From positions 1 through 40,781 of IMG/VR virus record IMGVR_UViG_3300032073_006283: a DNA stretch of 40,781 nucleotides, one strand, 5' to 3'. The position numbers were made by a program, and so were the translations under genes. Source of the DNA: a virus. Of this stretch, positions 28,601-33,314 are shown one piece after another. The notes under the pieces were generated by a model that had not been told where the DNA came from, ran no database searches, and worked only from the letters and a program-made list of their open reading frames with translations. The first letter of the stretch is position 1. Each line of letters opens with the position of its first letter.

Positions 28601-28950
28601 CTGATGGCGGGGCTTACTTTACTGGCGACGTTATTTCGTTTGCATTGTCAGACGAAAAATACAAAGAAAATATATCATTAATATCTGAACCTATGAATAA
28701 GGTCAAGAAGCTTAGAGGCGTTGCTTTCGACTGGAAAGACAATCAAAGCATTTACTCTGGAAGAGACGTTGGATTGATAGCTCAAGAGGTTGAGCTTGTT
28801 TTGCCTGAGGTTGTCTCTTCAAGAGAGTCTGGCAGTAAGGCTGTTAAATACGAAAAGATTGTTCCTCTTTTAGTGGAATGTATAAAATCTTTAGGCGAAA
28901 AAATTGAGTCTCTTGAGTCAACCATTAACGAGCTTAAGAAGAACTCTTGA
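16672..28950 (+). CDS. Giant tail fibre/adhesin with gpJ C-terminal elements and S74 chaperone
   Basis: A 4092-aa protein. In order: Ig-like N-terminal regions; an FN3-like domain (~878-925, PSEPVGLRIGG then FQLNWGAP); aromatic carbohydrate-binding-like modules (~983-1033, ~1075-1115, ~1769-1805, ~1955-1995, ~2950-2985); a gpJ C-terminal-type helix (~1483-1513, TIGQANIANATITSAQVADL); a divergent third copy of the DGSDWQGNY module (~2520-2558); beta-roll repeats (~3317-3403 and ~3798-3945); and a peptidase S74 intramolecular chaperone from ~3989, with Ser3993 and Lys3998 spaced as in endosialidase chaperones. Such chaperones fold the trimer and then cut themselves off. The final residues form a coiled coil. 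The start overlaps the gpJ stop by 8 nt and is preceded by aggggg. It probably binds a surface glycan; the target is unknown. Confidence 0.85.
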   Translation: MSRINILATFKIRSLTDSYFLVGTSETGDFTRNLGTGEQLYAGDITPLLEVGANGLPVNDGKTLLANHIEDGVSVSVPVSLGEEFGDFIIRLYAENEFGIRSSFVEIEQNILPADISGTFRFQSLDVGEIESAKPSYRSSVKRRAKKTSNLYIKESEFIGKSFQLQFSLKANARLAGNKAGRVSPSNPMFSHFEVEFYQSWDGTTADDSGLTTKLNIPNDWLYSEERLGNYTDFSIYLNKQSIVDLYRHNNIADQDREIILKIVGYDVFYNIDLDANGDPKDDHKFTAISVLENDKPRLDSADFDLFGQSLEVSVQSSDPDLDHGQIKLLKYRSDASGGTYSLQSSERVLVRSITTAIQEWHSDTHPNYYKYIIEVHDSYGFGSFYAVSNGRIKRDVSGHKEFLTEETALAETQVWSSYLQIRNLRVVESGVTQGENKGAFNVNWEIEDSSGNTVDITKDLDGNVAYKIKSNYTVNIVEGFTASLVCPGDYTDDPSSFPIRDAQDLDYLIPSSGGAINGEPIDATVGSSTIDKDGVKIKAQNKLQVFSESSFVLTRGQNQNLYRSWFNDLNKNKRRSVDGTFDKVLHDPFRVVYDASYGGTITDYDDASKERHVDAQRKVKVRVELINKNSETVHLIESTGYNAPPVFQLGGSRENSATNTQSLNDQGNSKNDNTSGGSNHSAVDVQAGQARFELPPNERIQYVEIFRRPHVKPDLDAAGSETDPITCYSEVFQDNSNPQQGGHFYNKQSTDFYVLPDDDNSQQKMLFNYGINPDNGEQQYGGGDGFYVRRVSSLGNSSKQPIVNGINIGSTENNTSYQDFPPMLCENGLAKDTVYDYLIVPFDLFGSGQAEFFEDVKPVSPHRYSQDERGAIGTLDFDAPSEPVGLRIGGANKTFQLNWGAPIGTSDLDYYNLYYILDNRDHTQMFHGLQGSDPITKGTNTTGGNVQEDIINFSTEGYVYGESDFLEQDFNFKDATNADIAYFDTNATYSSGDLVQYKPSIPGTNDAASRLYMATTATAAGESPGSASTKWQLQPNVTIYDDRNIIYKDEIIDRVRTDTVLNNGTGSHTYNLIYYSAVKTYSVEQVVFFSNKCYKSLTDGNKGNEPSVGGSAHWKLVPDVEIIEVHVPSNETSISVQGDSNARGYFYLESVDRAGNRSRLHADPMAPGSKQVKKDLGKPTIRDVENFEQDLSSEFPHALMLRPDDPFTITGSTLSWHGHYLYSAGQGYFIAAGSMDLEEELFASNASRDLDSVGGPFSSDRTDPEASQFIRHIYFDRAYGFNTNHATSDRFSTHQVFAGTKTIRDIESDQGHGSDSSDSGIEEKDRDTKIQYSGYYLFCTGNPASNTYNVLKDDGTEAISLSSSAISGGDIVDGDRISVLNAIIDDFKTPATPDTPGNTSIRIVPKGQEPTVGNPNQNGLGTWGMHIQKSSQLKTDSSDSLFSKDENNPGTFQILRIDRVPDGSGGFEYFKEVNFETFNNATIGQANIANATITSAQVADLSADVITAGMIGSHKIEIGNSIKPVRNGGVMSDEQKYMHRKKNPGANFDVADGKKFITQDEFDLLGTAHQALFFDMTEEVYFEGGNPFSVVGSQYEYGSITSKDFGHDTMGRPGFYISGDGQFGFQTTRGGLYLRDDGTGTPAELVLRGTLVQEDADPFVKIEMSATSQFVSFDEHAANHYYTGSTDSAVPDPLTVYGTQTQIISPSDGRITIEYSIQNARHVDGSPYTANELELRIYPDGDIAKAVNIDEVVQLVGNQTLAHERKAWASGGSYDQGEIVKHNEKSWVSSAGSNTSEPNASSASWTESDHYQNHDHYISDKAFGSLTAEEQQAYGPYQAISDNRMGIMGLNDLSDINEGGSITLDFLGGKDATPLLDGLNKERILFTGQPITTLNDNILDNNDVARDTLAEIRDELEELDILDVNEGLTVPNKLIPVADSYTVEFMIKPRTPAWSSSRTYLAGDLAKYNGVVFRALQVHSSDTSGQIDFSWDTSDSYSAITDEFNAMIASLDSDASSATFGSYLMGQGDYWRIIPNEFSLDRKKLTITRKDKPANLASVILTSDEGNVIRNGENDATINIYPKLKYGTEEYDLNAPVVGLDWVESMREQLAIYEGPPTIDDGHNEPQTTHFKLRKQWQNNSFTYGVSDSVVDGKSTFFLVDRRVNYTFDPSISIDDWGQDIIDGKIKILDEFEVVDLNDGKPAILVETVNADDQFITRLLDTKVAAHDGSALGHTERHKLQPLNKAIDCKVSVYAPTGTGKSLNTYTHDFKLLISNVARGSYATASDVSLVSSDGQTIYANSAGSGQVFEVKDGSRVIGKARLDLDFDNSLHVSEIEIRARLLQTYNRTVESDNSTVDDKADSVSTGSGGPNRWGLDDVLDGVSEVYINTAEPIDHAIRLNLLRKMITYSRQYEKIGDLDRAENIVPMQIFLGTENVSDEFHEDATASSNTQFELIPSEGYVVDAAFLNGANTGNCYPNSGKTEARKLIERYTVGAPVSGSSKPLVYHQGSKWFFFESSVYVHVQNGSIITESQWNALPDADPSDGSDWQGNYNNYIDTTQDIGKEYMYYIPVSQSRIGADKIKIKTTYTKVGQPLARIDVGDNTPNRTYTDTEELPVVEINNGSSTVTLFTDNLNAEIPITSEGATEVIVTVDSLTSTIEAYIGLDRACLAPTYIKINGTDFTLDNTIGAANENKDKIRWNADTAISSYTSLGCYYDTYGYSLDIRNYVREMSSTYEGGGSMESTITKRTDDDIPADQDVKYICLSEPSEQPSLPEGFHLALFNAGHQLVAYAEMPEPMKHGIFIANTGDVVPGIRKYTTQQAGEGGHAGTNLTSVLGLVPTVPNDPDLDNIPDADVFKVSHKVLYDYVNSEYGNHSQKSIDAAITFFKDGTSSNEKYFDFESQISIPIDITVYDTKDYWKTDGAQSETVNKIITARKSGPTGATTTYRGTWKADETYFGTKERRDIVYYDGDYWLAREGAEEFAWGEDIITRKTNNRTVRSVTYPNGNYGLGFTSEIYEGTYPPGSNENDTNDSFVPSGSSKIWAEFGAQFESVSTNLLLADDVFVKRGIVTGKDDPYQGFVASQLSDSSFTPGAGGIKVDLNSSIGGSYPVAVIDPGTSSGYDDREANANQAALRNITEVNGVTLQYFIDPNDPDNTDKFSSTTAQGLDPKPHVTTWKIPYVREPGFYLGYHDLRLCPDGIFNDPNNPITYADGSTFNVPNALPMLELYSPTGNFVRWNGLRLELFGSVINGSINDSGTISIGVGTDHAINHVGFSNDKLLGGQIFCGGGVANYITDTKDNLCSTITGGAHNSLFGKFSFIGSGYGNYILDNDFSFIGSGFANGILNTDGKTDSFNAILSGRANKIVNSDHGVIGTGFGNVISKSDYGSILNGQGNVIGSGDVSTQAWKDQTLGNNAANDTYGMNPASGAGHLPASPWSSEVIVDISRDYRARLIQSNYFAEWNSAYPSTHAWYGNLWGTHEAYQMANTATSPMYKQMILELVNGAQRASLTFPTDAWLADYSDPNKDPYLEAGDHPYAAFNPFIQLTLPASQNRLPLVLKWRVANGGRATTPIYRCDSFNIASQNGDTKDIYLVPLCAPVGCYWLGQIPIEEIETEHLGYYDGLPNLQQYVDIGSSDLNGYLVYIDRNFFPWMYVYSKAANGGEWMLLKVGLEDRLRVVALESVSKAWRDGKKSLPDAGENWGDATLPAYPAPNSGRMYTIAEAQDAALSIRDNVASVEGETWTKTTTARAQLGNWASGIDNTAKTLSTMKRMLSLVDLGDSDNPTQLFSHNSIIGGKGNSIHNSKNSLIVASTSTSLSGLKNAVVGGAGNIVDNEGGSSLSLYSAVSALGSSNTIAWADSASNKDAQLTVLGSDNVLYNTTSSVFLGNANKVIGSSETSSDNYNNTGNVVALNIFGNNNELVGNYSANTCAIFGSNFKLTTVEQMQNAFYFGNPYLAGSSTDALTRLFFAADGGAYFTGDVISFALSDEKYKENISLISEPMNKVKKLRGVAFDWKDNQSIYSGRDVGLIAQEVELVLPEVVSSRESGSKAVKYEKIVPLLVECIKSLGEKIESLESTINELKKNS
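24231..24345 (+). repeat. Divergent third copy of the DGSDW tail module
   Basis: Residues ~2520-2558 of the giant fibre include ITESQWNALPDADPSDGSDW, which aligns with the IIYRAQYLQLASVDPGDGSDW segment of copy A (3991-4113). The similarity is at protein level; the DNA is clearly diverged except near the DGSDW codons. Confidence 0.6.
26590..26880 (+). repeat. Beta-roll repeat block 1 in the giant fibre
   Basis: Short degenerate repeats of the form F-x-I-G-S-G-x-x-N-x-I are spaced about 13-16 residues apart (SFIGSGYGNYI, SFIGSGFANGI, GVIGTGFGNVI, SILNGQGNVI). This is the pattern of stacked beta-roll or triple-beta-helix shafts. The DNA of the block is notably AT-rich. Confidence 0.75.
28060..28510 (+). 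repeat. Beta-roll repeat block 2 in the giant fibre
   Basis: A second set of shaft repeats (SIIGGKGNSI, AVVGGAGNIV, TVLGSDNVL, VFLGNANKV, NIFGNNNEL, AIFGSNFKL) lies directly before the S74 chaperone. This placement is usual for fibres whose trimeric shaft is folded by that chaperone. Confidence 0.75.
28636..28950 (+). other. Peptidase S74 intramolecular chaperone domain with predicted autocleavage site
   Basis: This segment encodes residues 3989-4092 of the giant fibre. SDEKYKENI carries Ser3993 and Lys3998, matching the Ser-Lys dyad spacing (n, n+5) of endosialidase-type chaperones; GLIAQEVE and a C-terminal coiled coil are also typical. Cleavage is predicted just before Ser3993 and would release about 100 residues. 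Confidence 0.85.
28918..28950. other. Tail-to-tail overlap of the two convergent gene series
   Basis: The last 33 nt of the giant fibre (stop TGA, 28948-28950) and of the minus-strand 252-aa gene (stop at 28918-28920) are the same DNA read on opposite strands. I see no GC-rich hairpin with a T-run here, so if a terminator exists it must lie inside one of the coding regions. Confidence 0.9.
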
Positions 28951-29676
28951 TTCTGACGCAGGAATGTCTTCCCATCTTTCCCAGCCGCTAATATCTTCGT
29001 TTCTATATTTTTCTTCTCTCCACCAATCCCTTAAGACGTGTTTGAAATCGTCAAATGATGCGCAGTTTAGTTTGTTTTGTGCTGCAGCACTAAGTATCGA
29101 GTGTGGCGTTAATCCAGAATTTTGAGCCATTTGGGTTTCCTTGGGCTTGTTGTTTTTGTTGATTTCATCATCTCCAACGATATGAACATTTAAAAAGTTT
29201 CTTACGCATCGAACAAAAGCTCTGTTGCACGCTATCGTTTCAAGGAAAATTTGACCGAAATCGCTGGTGTTGTGGATTGTTGCGTTGGCCATGTCTTGAA
29301 ACACTACTTGGTTGCCTCCTGTTTCATAGTTTGGTATGAATGTGATTCTGCAAATGACCGCCACATGATCATGCTCGCATTTAACTGTTTCATAATGAAT
29401 GTCCGAAAAGCCTCTTAACCTTGCGAGTTCTTTTATGCCGCTAAGTTTGATAAGAAGCTGGTGATCTTTTAGGCCTTCGATGGAATTCGGCATGTCCATT
29501 TTTCTCATTTTGAACCAATCTCTATTCGGAAATAGATGTGAGGGATCGATCATTGCTCGCCAGTTAACCGAGCCGTCTGTATTAAATTGATAGTCTGCGT
29601 TTTCTAAGAGCCCGTGTTCGTTTCTTAAATATACATTTGGGCCATAGTCTTTCTTGGATTTAGTTTTTGTTGTCAT
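28918..29676 (-). CDS. Possible Rad52/Erf-like ssDNA annealing protein
   Basis: A 252-aa soluble protein. The central region (~75-170) has the general pattern of single-strand annealing proteins: a hydrophobic strand set (HDHVAVICRITF), then ATIHNTSDFGQIFLETIACN and the helix NRAFVRCVRNFLNVHIVGDD, in which a charged, Arg-containing helix precedes a DE-type turn. The resemblance is weak and the family assignment is inference. The C-terminal ~70 residues (SILSAAAQNKLNC, then a Trp-rich DWWREEKYRNEDISGWERW) look like a small separate domain. The N-terminus is Lys-rich. It is the last gene of the minus-strand series, overlaps the previous gene by 17 nt, and its 3' end overlaps the giant fibre gene by 33 nt. 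A recombination role would fit the nearby SSB-like and NrdA genes. Confidence 0.4.
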   Translation of the reverse strand: MTTKTKSKKDYGPNVYLRNEHGLLENADYQFNTDGSVNWRAMIDPSHLFPNRDWFKMRKMDMPNSIEGLKDHQLLIKLSGIKELARLRGFSDIHYETVKCEHDHVAVICRITFIPNYETGGNQVVFQDMANATIHNTSDFGQIFLETIACNRAFVRCVRNFLNVHIVGDDEINKNNKPKETQMAQNSGLTPHSILSAAAQNKLNCASFDDFKHVLRDWWREEKYRNEDISGWERWEDIPASESRVLLKLVNG

Positions 29677-30835
29677 TTTTAAAAATTTTGTAATAGTCTA
29701 TTTCTTGATAAAAAACTTCGTTGTTGATTATTTTATCTATGTTCTGTTTTTCTATTCCTAAATCGAGTGCCGACTTGCATGGGTAAATTTTATTGTCCTT
29801 GATAATGTTGAGACTGGATTCATAGTATGTACAATTATCGCATAATTCCTCTGGATTGTCAAGATCTTTTTTTGATAGCTTTTCATGTTGATAAATATTT
29901 TGATGAAAGAATTTTAATCTAATTGATGATATATTTTCTCCTGCATAAAGTAATTTAAATTTTATTCCTGTTGATATAATTTTATGAATAAATTCTTCTG
30001 ATGTATTGTCTGATATATATAAATATATTCTCTTGATGTTGTGTTTGTGTTTTATTAAGATGTCTAGTTCTATTTCCTTATCTGAGAATATGGTACATTT
30101 GTATTGCGAAAGCCAAGTCTCTACGTTATACGGCGCATCTGTATAATCTAGCCTTAGGTTTACCAAGCTTCCTTCGGATATTTGTATGTTGCTTGGCGGA
30201 CCACACTCGGGAACAACGTCAATAACTTGAGTGTGAAAAGACCTGCCGAGGTGAACTGGCTTGTTTTGGTCATAGGGGTTGTTGAGGTTTAGTAATCTCA
30301 AACATTCGCTTGCCACATAGTCGGGAAATATTTCATCTACTCTTTTAGGGTCTTCTTTAATGGCAAAAGAAGGTTTTCTATATGAGTAATCTGGCGATAT
30401 AAGCGACTGTATTCTTTCGTCTCCCCAGTATGGCTTGCAGGTGTTTGCGATTACTGGACCGTATAGCGCTACCACGGGCGTTCTGTAAAAGGCTGATACG
30501 TGTGTCGAGAAAGAGTCGTTGCCGAGGTGTAGTATTGCGTTTTTGAGGATAAAAAAAGTTTGTCTTAATTGCGTTTTGCCGAGAAGACTTTCTGTCCCTT
30601 TAATTTTTGGATCGTTTTCTTCTCCTATTTGAAATATTTTTATGTTTTGCTTTTCTAGTTCGGGTTTTATTAGTTTAATTACATTTTCGAAATAAGAATA
30701 ATTCTTTGACGCCATGCCTGAGCCTCCGTGAATAGTTATGTATTTCTCCGCCTCCATTGGGTAGAATAAGGGTTCTATGTGCGGCTGAGATATTTTGCAG
30801 CCCGCAGTTAATGCGTAGTTTTCTATTAGGTGCAT
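29660..30835 (-). CDS. GT9-type glycosyltransferase, C-terminal half, with a cysteine-containing C-terminal extension
   Basis: A 391-aa protein. Residues ~1-185 match the C-terminal Rossmann half of heptosyltransferase-like GT9 enzymes (YITIHGGSGMASKNYSYFEN, then HLGNDSFSTHVSAFYRTPVV and ALYGP), which binds the sugar nucleotide. The N-terminal half of the fold is missing and is found at the end of the upstream gene. The ATG lies 10 nt inside that gene (ATGCACCTAA), one base back in frame, so the two halves could arise by stop-start coupling, by frameshifting, or from an old indel. The rest (~190-391) is not recognised; it has a C-x2-C pair near 332-335 and another Cys near 354 (YPCKSALDLG), a pattern reminiscent of SPASM-type metal sites, though weakly. 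It overlaps the downstream gene by 17 nt. Confidence 0.75.
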   Translation of the reverse strand: MHLIENYALTAGCKISQPHIEPLFYPMEAEKYITIHGGSGMASKNYSYFENVIKLIKPELEKQNIKIFQIGEENDPKIKGTESLLGKTQLRQTFFILKNAILHLGNDSFSTHVSAFYRTPVVALYGPVIANTCKPYWGDERIQSLISPDYSYRKPSFAIKEDPKRVDEIFPDYVASECLRLLNLNNPYDQNKPVHLGRSFHTQVIDVVPECGPPSNIQISEGSLVNLRLDYTDAPYNVETWLSQYKCTIFSDKEIELDILIKHKHNIKRIYLYISDNTSEEFIHKIISTGIKFKLLYAGENISSIRLKFFHQNIYQHEKLSKKDLDNPEELCDNCTYYESSLNIIKDNKIYPCKSALDLGIEKQNIDKIINNEVFYQEIDYYKIFKNDNKN

Positions 30836-32778
30836 AGGTCTAGTGAAATTTTATCCAAACCGTTTCTGGTATAGTTTAAAACTCTTTGGTTGTTGATATG
30901 TAGCAGGATTGCTATGTCAAATACGCCCTCTGAGTCATCTCTGTCGGGCCTGCCGCTAAAACCTTCAAGGCATATTGCGTCATGGCAATCTGGCGTGAAT
31001 GGCAAAACCTTATGTATATATGGGTTTCCGTCGAGTACTTGATGATATTGCTCTTGGCATATAAAATATATGTTGTAATCCTTATATGTGTTTTTTAAGT
31101 CTGGTAATAGGCTTGTTGCCATAAATATGTCTCCTATGCTTTTAGGGAGGACTAGCGCTAACCTTCTGCCCTTGTCTGAGTCGTTCAGGTATTGAGATAT
31201 GTCTGTTTCTTTTTTTTCGTTAGATTCTGTTTGTCGCTTTGCGTTGTTTTTTAATGCTTGAAATATTTTTTTTCTAGATGTTCCGTTTTGAATTTTTTTT
31301 ATAAGAAACTCAAATACCTCTGAGTGTTTTCTGAGCTGTACTTTCAATAGGTTGTTGTATGTTTTTAATATAAACTCTTCGTCATTACAGTCCTGAGGCA
31401 TGGGGTAGTTGAGATTTGGTTTTAAATATTCCGCGTCAATCTTAAACTTGTCTGTGACGTCCATGTTGTCTATAATTTTCATTAGCTTTTCGGCCGAACT
31501 CTCAATTGAGTAGTTTTTTATGACAAAGTCCCTGGCGGTTTTACCGAAGTAAGATTTTTTTGAAGAATTCATCTTATAGGCTTTGGTGAGCTTGCTGGAT
31601 ATACTGTGCGGGCATGTGCTTGCCTTTACGAATTGTGTTCCGGGTTCTCTGTATTCGTTCCATGAAAGGGGCATTCCTCCTGAGGCCTCAGAAGAGCAGT
31701 CTGTGCCGCAGCTGTAGTCGGTGACCAACGTAACTAGCTCGCAGAGTTTTGCTTCTTGTATGGGCAACTCTTGACCTCCTGAAGTAAATGGATGGCAGTA
31801 TACATCCATTAAGTTATATATTTCGTTTAGTTGTTTTTCGCTAGGGCCCACGTGAACACTTGACGTATTTAATGTTTGTTTTTCTCCGCATAGCGGGCAG
31901 TCTTGTTTCTCTCCGTCTTTTTTGTTATCCGACTGAAAGGGTTGAACTACATAATCCTTGCATTTTTCACAAAAATAAGTTGTTAGTATGTCGTTGTTAT
32001 TTATTTCTTTTTCCTTTATAAGTTTAGGTATATCCCATCCTTCTTGCCAATTTGTGTGCAGTAATAGTTTGGCTCTGCATTTTGGGTTGCTGTTTTTGAA
32101 TTTTTTAAATCCATCTAGCAGGTTGGGCACACTTTTTCTTAACTGATTTCTGAATACAAAGCCTATAATAAAGTCGTCTTTATTTATTTTATGCCTGGCT
32201 CTTAATTCTTCCCTTGGCTCTTTGTTGAGTTTAAAGAAGTTTTCATGGTCAATTGGACCATGTATACATTCTGAGTTTGTAACCCCTGCGTCTGAGAGTT
32301 CTTTTTGGGCAAAGTTAGACCATGTGATGAATCTATCTGTGTTTCTCGCAGTAGAAGCTGTCGTATCTAATATTGGGGTTGAGTCTAGGGTTACCCATAG
32401 TATTGTGTTTAGGTGTGACCACCAAGGCTTTTCGCAGAAACCGTTAAATGCCCATATGTCTTCAGACCCTATGTATATATCAGGCTTTTCTTCTAGGATG
32501 ATTTCATCAATTCTTAAGTGTCCGTATCCAGCTCGGCTTTTTATAGAGTTGTTTTCATCACATTTTTTTTCTATCTGTTTATCATCTGGGAAGCTACCTC
32601 TGCATTTCCACGGAAAAAGTTCTAGCGCTGGAGAGTTTTCTTTAACCCCGTTGGCAACCTCAACTATGTCATATTTTCCTGTTTTAAATAAATAGGATAA
32701 AATGTTTTTAGTGTTCTTGCCAAACCCAGTAAATACCCTAGAGCAATTGCTGTGGTATAGAATTTTTTTTTTAGACAT
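30826..32778 (-). CDS. GT4 glycosyltransferase with inserted zinc ribbon, fused to GT9 N-terminal half
   Basis: A 650-aa protein. Residues ~1-430 are a GT-B, GT4-like enzyme: N-terminal SNCSRVFTGFGKNT, a GFVFRNQLRKSVPNLLDGF strand-helix, and the EX7E-like region with GGQELPIQEAKLCE. Within it, at ~268-300, is an insertion with two CxxC pairs (C270/C273 and C294/C297), a likely zinc ribbon. After a linker, ~535-650 resemble the first Rossmann half of GT9 enzymes (RLALVLPKSIGDIFMATSLL, then NPYIHKVLPF). The ORF ends in LDKISLDLCT, just where a GT9 would enter its second domain, which is supplied by the overlapping downstream gene. The start overlaps the upstream stop by 1 nt (TAATG). Substrates are unknown; host surface glycan, virion protein or other acceptors are all possible. 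Confidence 0.75.
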   Translation of the reverse strand: MSKKKILYHSNCSRVFTGFGKNTKNILSYLFKTGKYDIVEVANGVKENSPALELFPWKCRGSFPDDKQIEKKCDENNSIKSRAGYGHLRIDEIILEEKPDIYIGSEDIWAFNGFCEKPWWSHLNTILWVTLDSTPILDTTASTARNTDRFITWSNFAQKELSDAGVTNSECIHGPIDHENFFKLNKEPREELRARHKINKDDFIIGFVFRNQLRKSVPNLLDGFKKFKNSNPKCRAKLLLHTNWQEGWDIPKLIKEKEINNNDILTTYFCEKCKDYVVQPFQSDNKKDGEKQDCPLCGEKQTLNTSSVHVGPSEKQLNEIYNLMDVYCHPFTSGGQELPIQEAKLCELVTLVTDYSCGTDCSSEASGGMPLSWNEYREPGTQFVKASTCPHSISSKLTKAYKMNSSKKSYFGKTARDFVIKNYSIESSAEKLMKIIDNMDVTDKFKIDAEYLKPNLNYPMPQDCNDEEFILKTYNNLLKVQLRKHSEVFEFLIKKIQNGTSRKKIFQALKNNAKRQTESNEKKETDISQYLNDSDKGRRLALVLPKSIGDIFMATSLLPDLKNTYKDYNIYFICQEQYHQVLDGNPYIHKVLPFTPDCHDAICLEGFSGRPDRDDSEGVFDIAILLHINNQRVLNYTRNGLDKISLDLCT

Positions 32779-33314
32779 TAGAATGGAGCTTCGTTGCTAT
32801 GTTTAGCTTGAGGCTTCGGTTCTTCTGTCTGTTTTTTTCTGTTGTCTGAAAATGTAAATAGCTCATCAAAATACCTGCTGAATAACATTTTTAAGGCTTC
32901 GATTTCGCCCGGCTCAAGGGGAAGCCTGAATGTCTGACTGCCGTTTCTGGTTAAAACTAGCCCGAATGCGGGTATTACTTGTGATCCGTCTTTTGTTTTT
33001 TGACTTTTATCCCACGGGGTAAGTTTTATAGAGGTTGAGTTTTCGTCAAACGTGTGGTAGGTGCTATATTCATATCGATTGTTGAACGCCGATATAATAG
33101 CCCCTATCTCAAACTCATTAAATTTGATGTTAATATTTTTTTCTGGGTCTTCTCTATTTTTTGAGAAGTTTGCTGTCTTTGAGTTGCTGTCCCAGCTAAA
33201 CTGTTGTATTGCGCTGCAATATATCGAAGGCACTCCTTTTGTGCCCGGGCCGACGCTAAAGTTGAATGCGCAGCCGCTATTTTTACTGTTTGGTTTATAA
33301 AGGCTTAGGTTCAT
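32778..33314 (-). CDS. Probable phage single-stranded DNA-binding protein
   Basis: A 178-aa soluble protein. It opens with MNLSLYKPNSKNSGCAF, a start I associate with a phage ssDNA-binding protein family, and continues with alternating beta strands with exposed aromatic and basic residues (IQQFSWDS, ANFSKNREDP, INIKFNEFEIGAIISAF). A helix near 135-150 precedes a low-complexity charged linker (KKQTEEPKPQAKHS), and the protein ends in EAPF, similar to the acidic-x-P-F tail by which bacterial SSBs recruit partners. I do not recognise a standard OB-fold SSB signature, so the family is inferred. The gene overlaps the protease gene by 20 nt and shares a TAATG junction with the GT4 gene, so it sits in one transcription unit with both. 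Confidence 0.5.
   Translation of the reverse strand: MNLSLYKPNSKNSGCAFNFSVGPGTKGVPSIYCSAIQQFSWDSNSKTANFSKNREDPEKNINIKFNEFEIGAIISAFNNRYEYSTYHTFDENSTSIKLTPWDKSQKTKDGSQVIPAFGLVLTRNGSQTFRLPLEPGEIEALKMLFSRYFDELFTFSDNRKKQTEEPKPQAKHSNEAPF

Noticed and set aside
32222-32695. Plus-strand open frame of 157 codons inside the GT4 gene
   Set aside because: It lies fully antisense to a clear GT4 coding sequence, has no recognisable domain and no ribosome-binding sequence.
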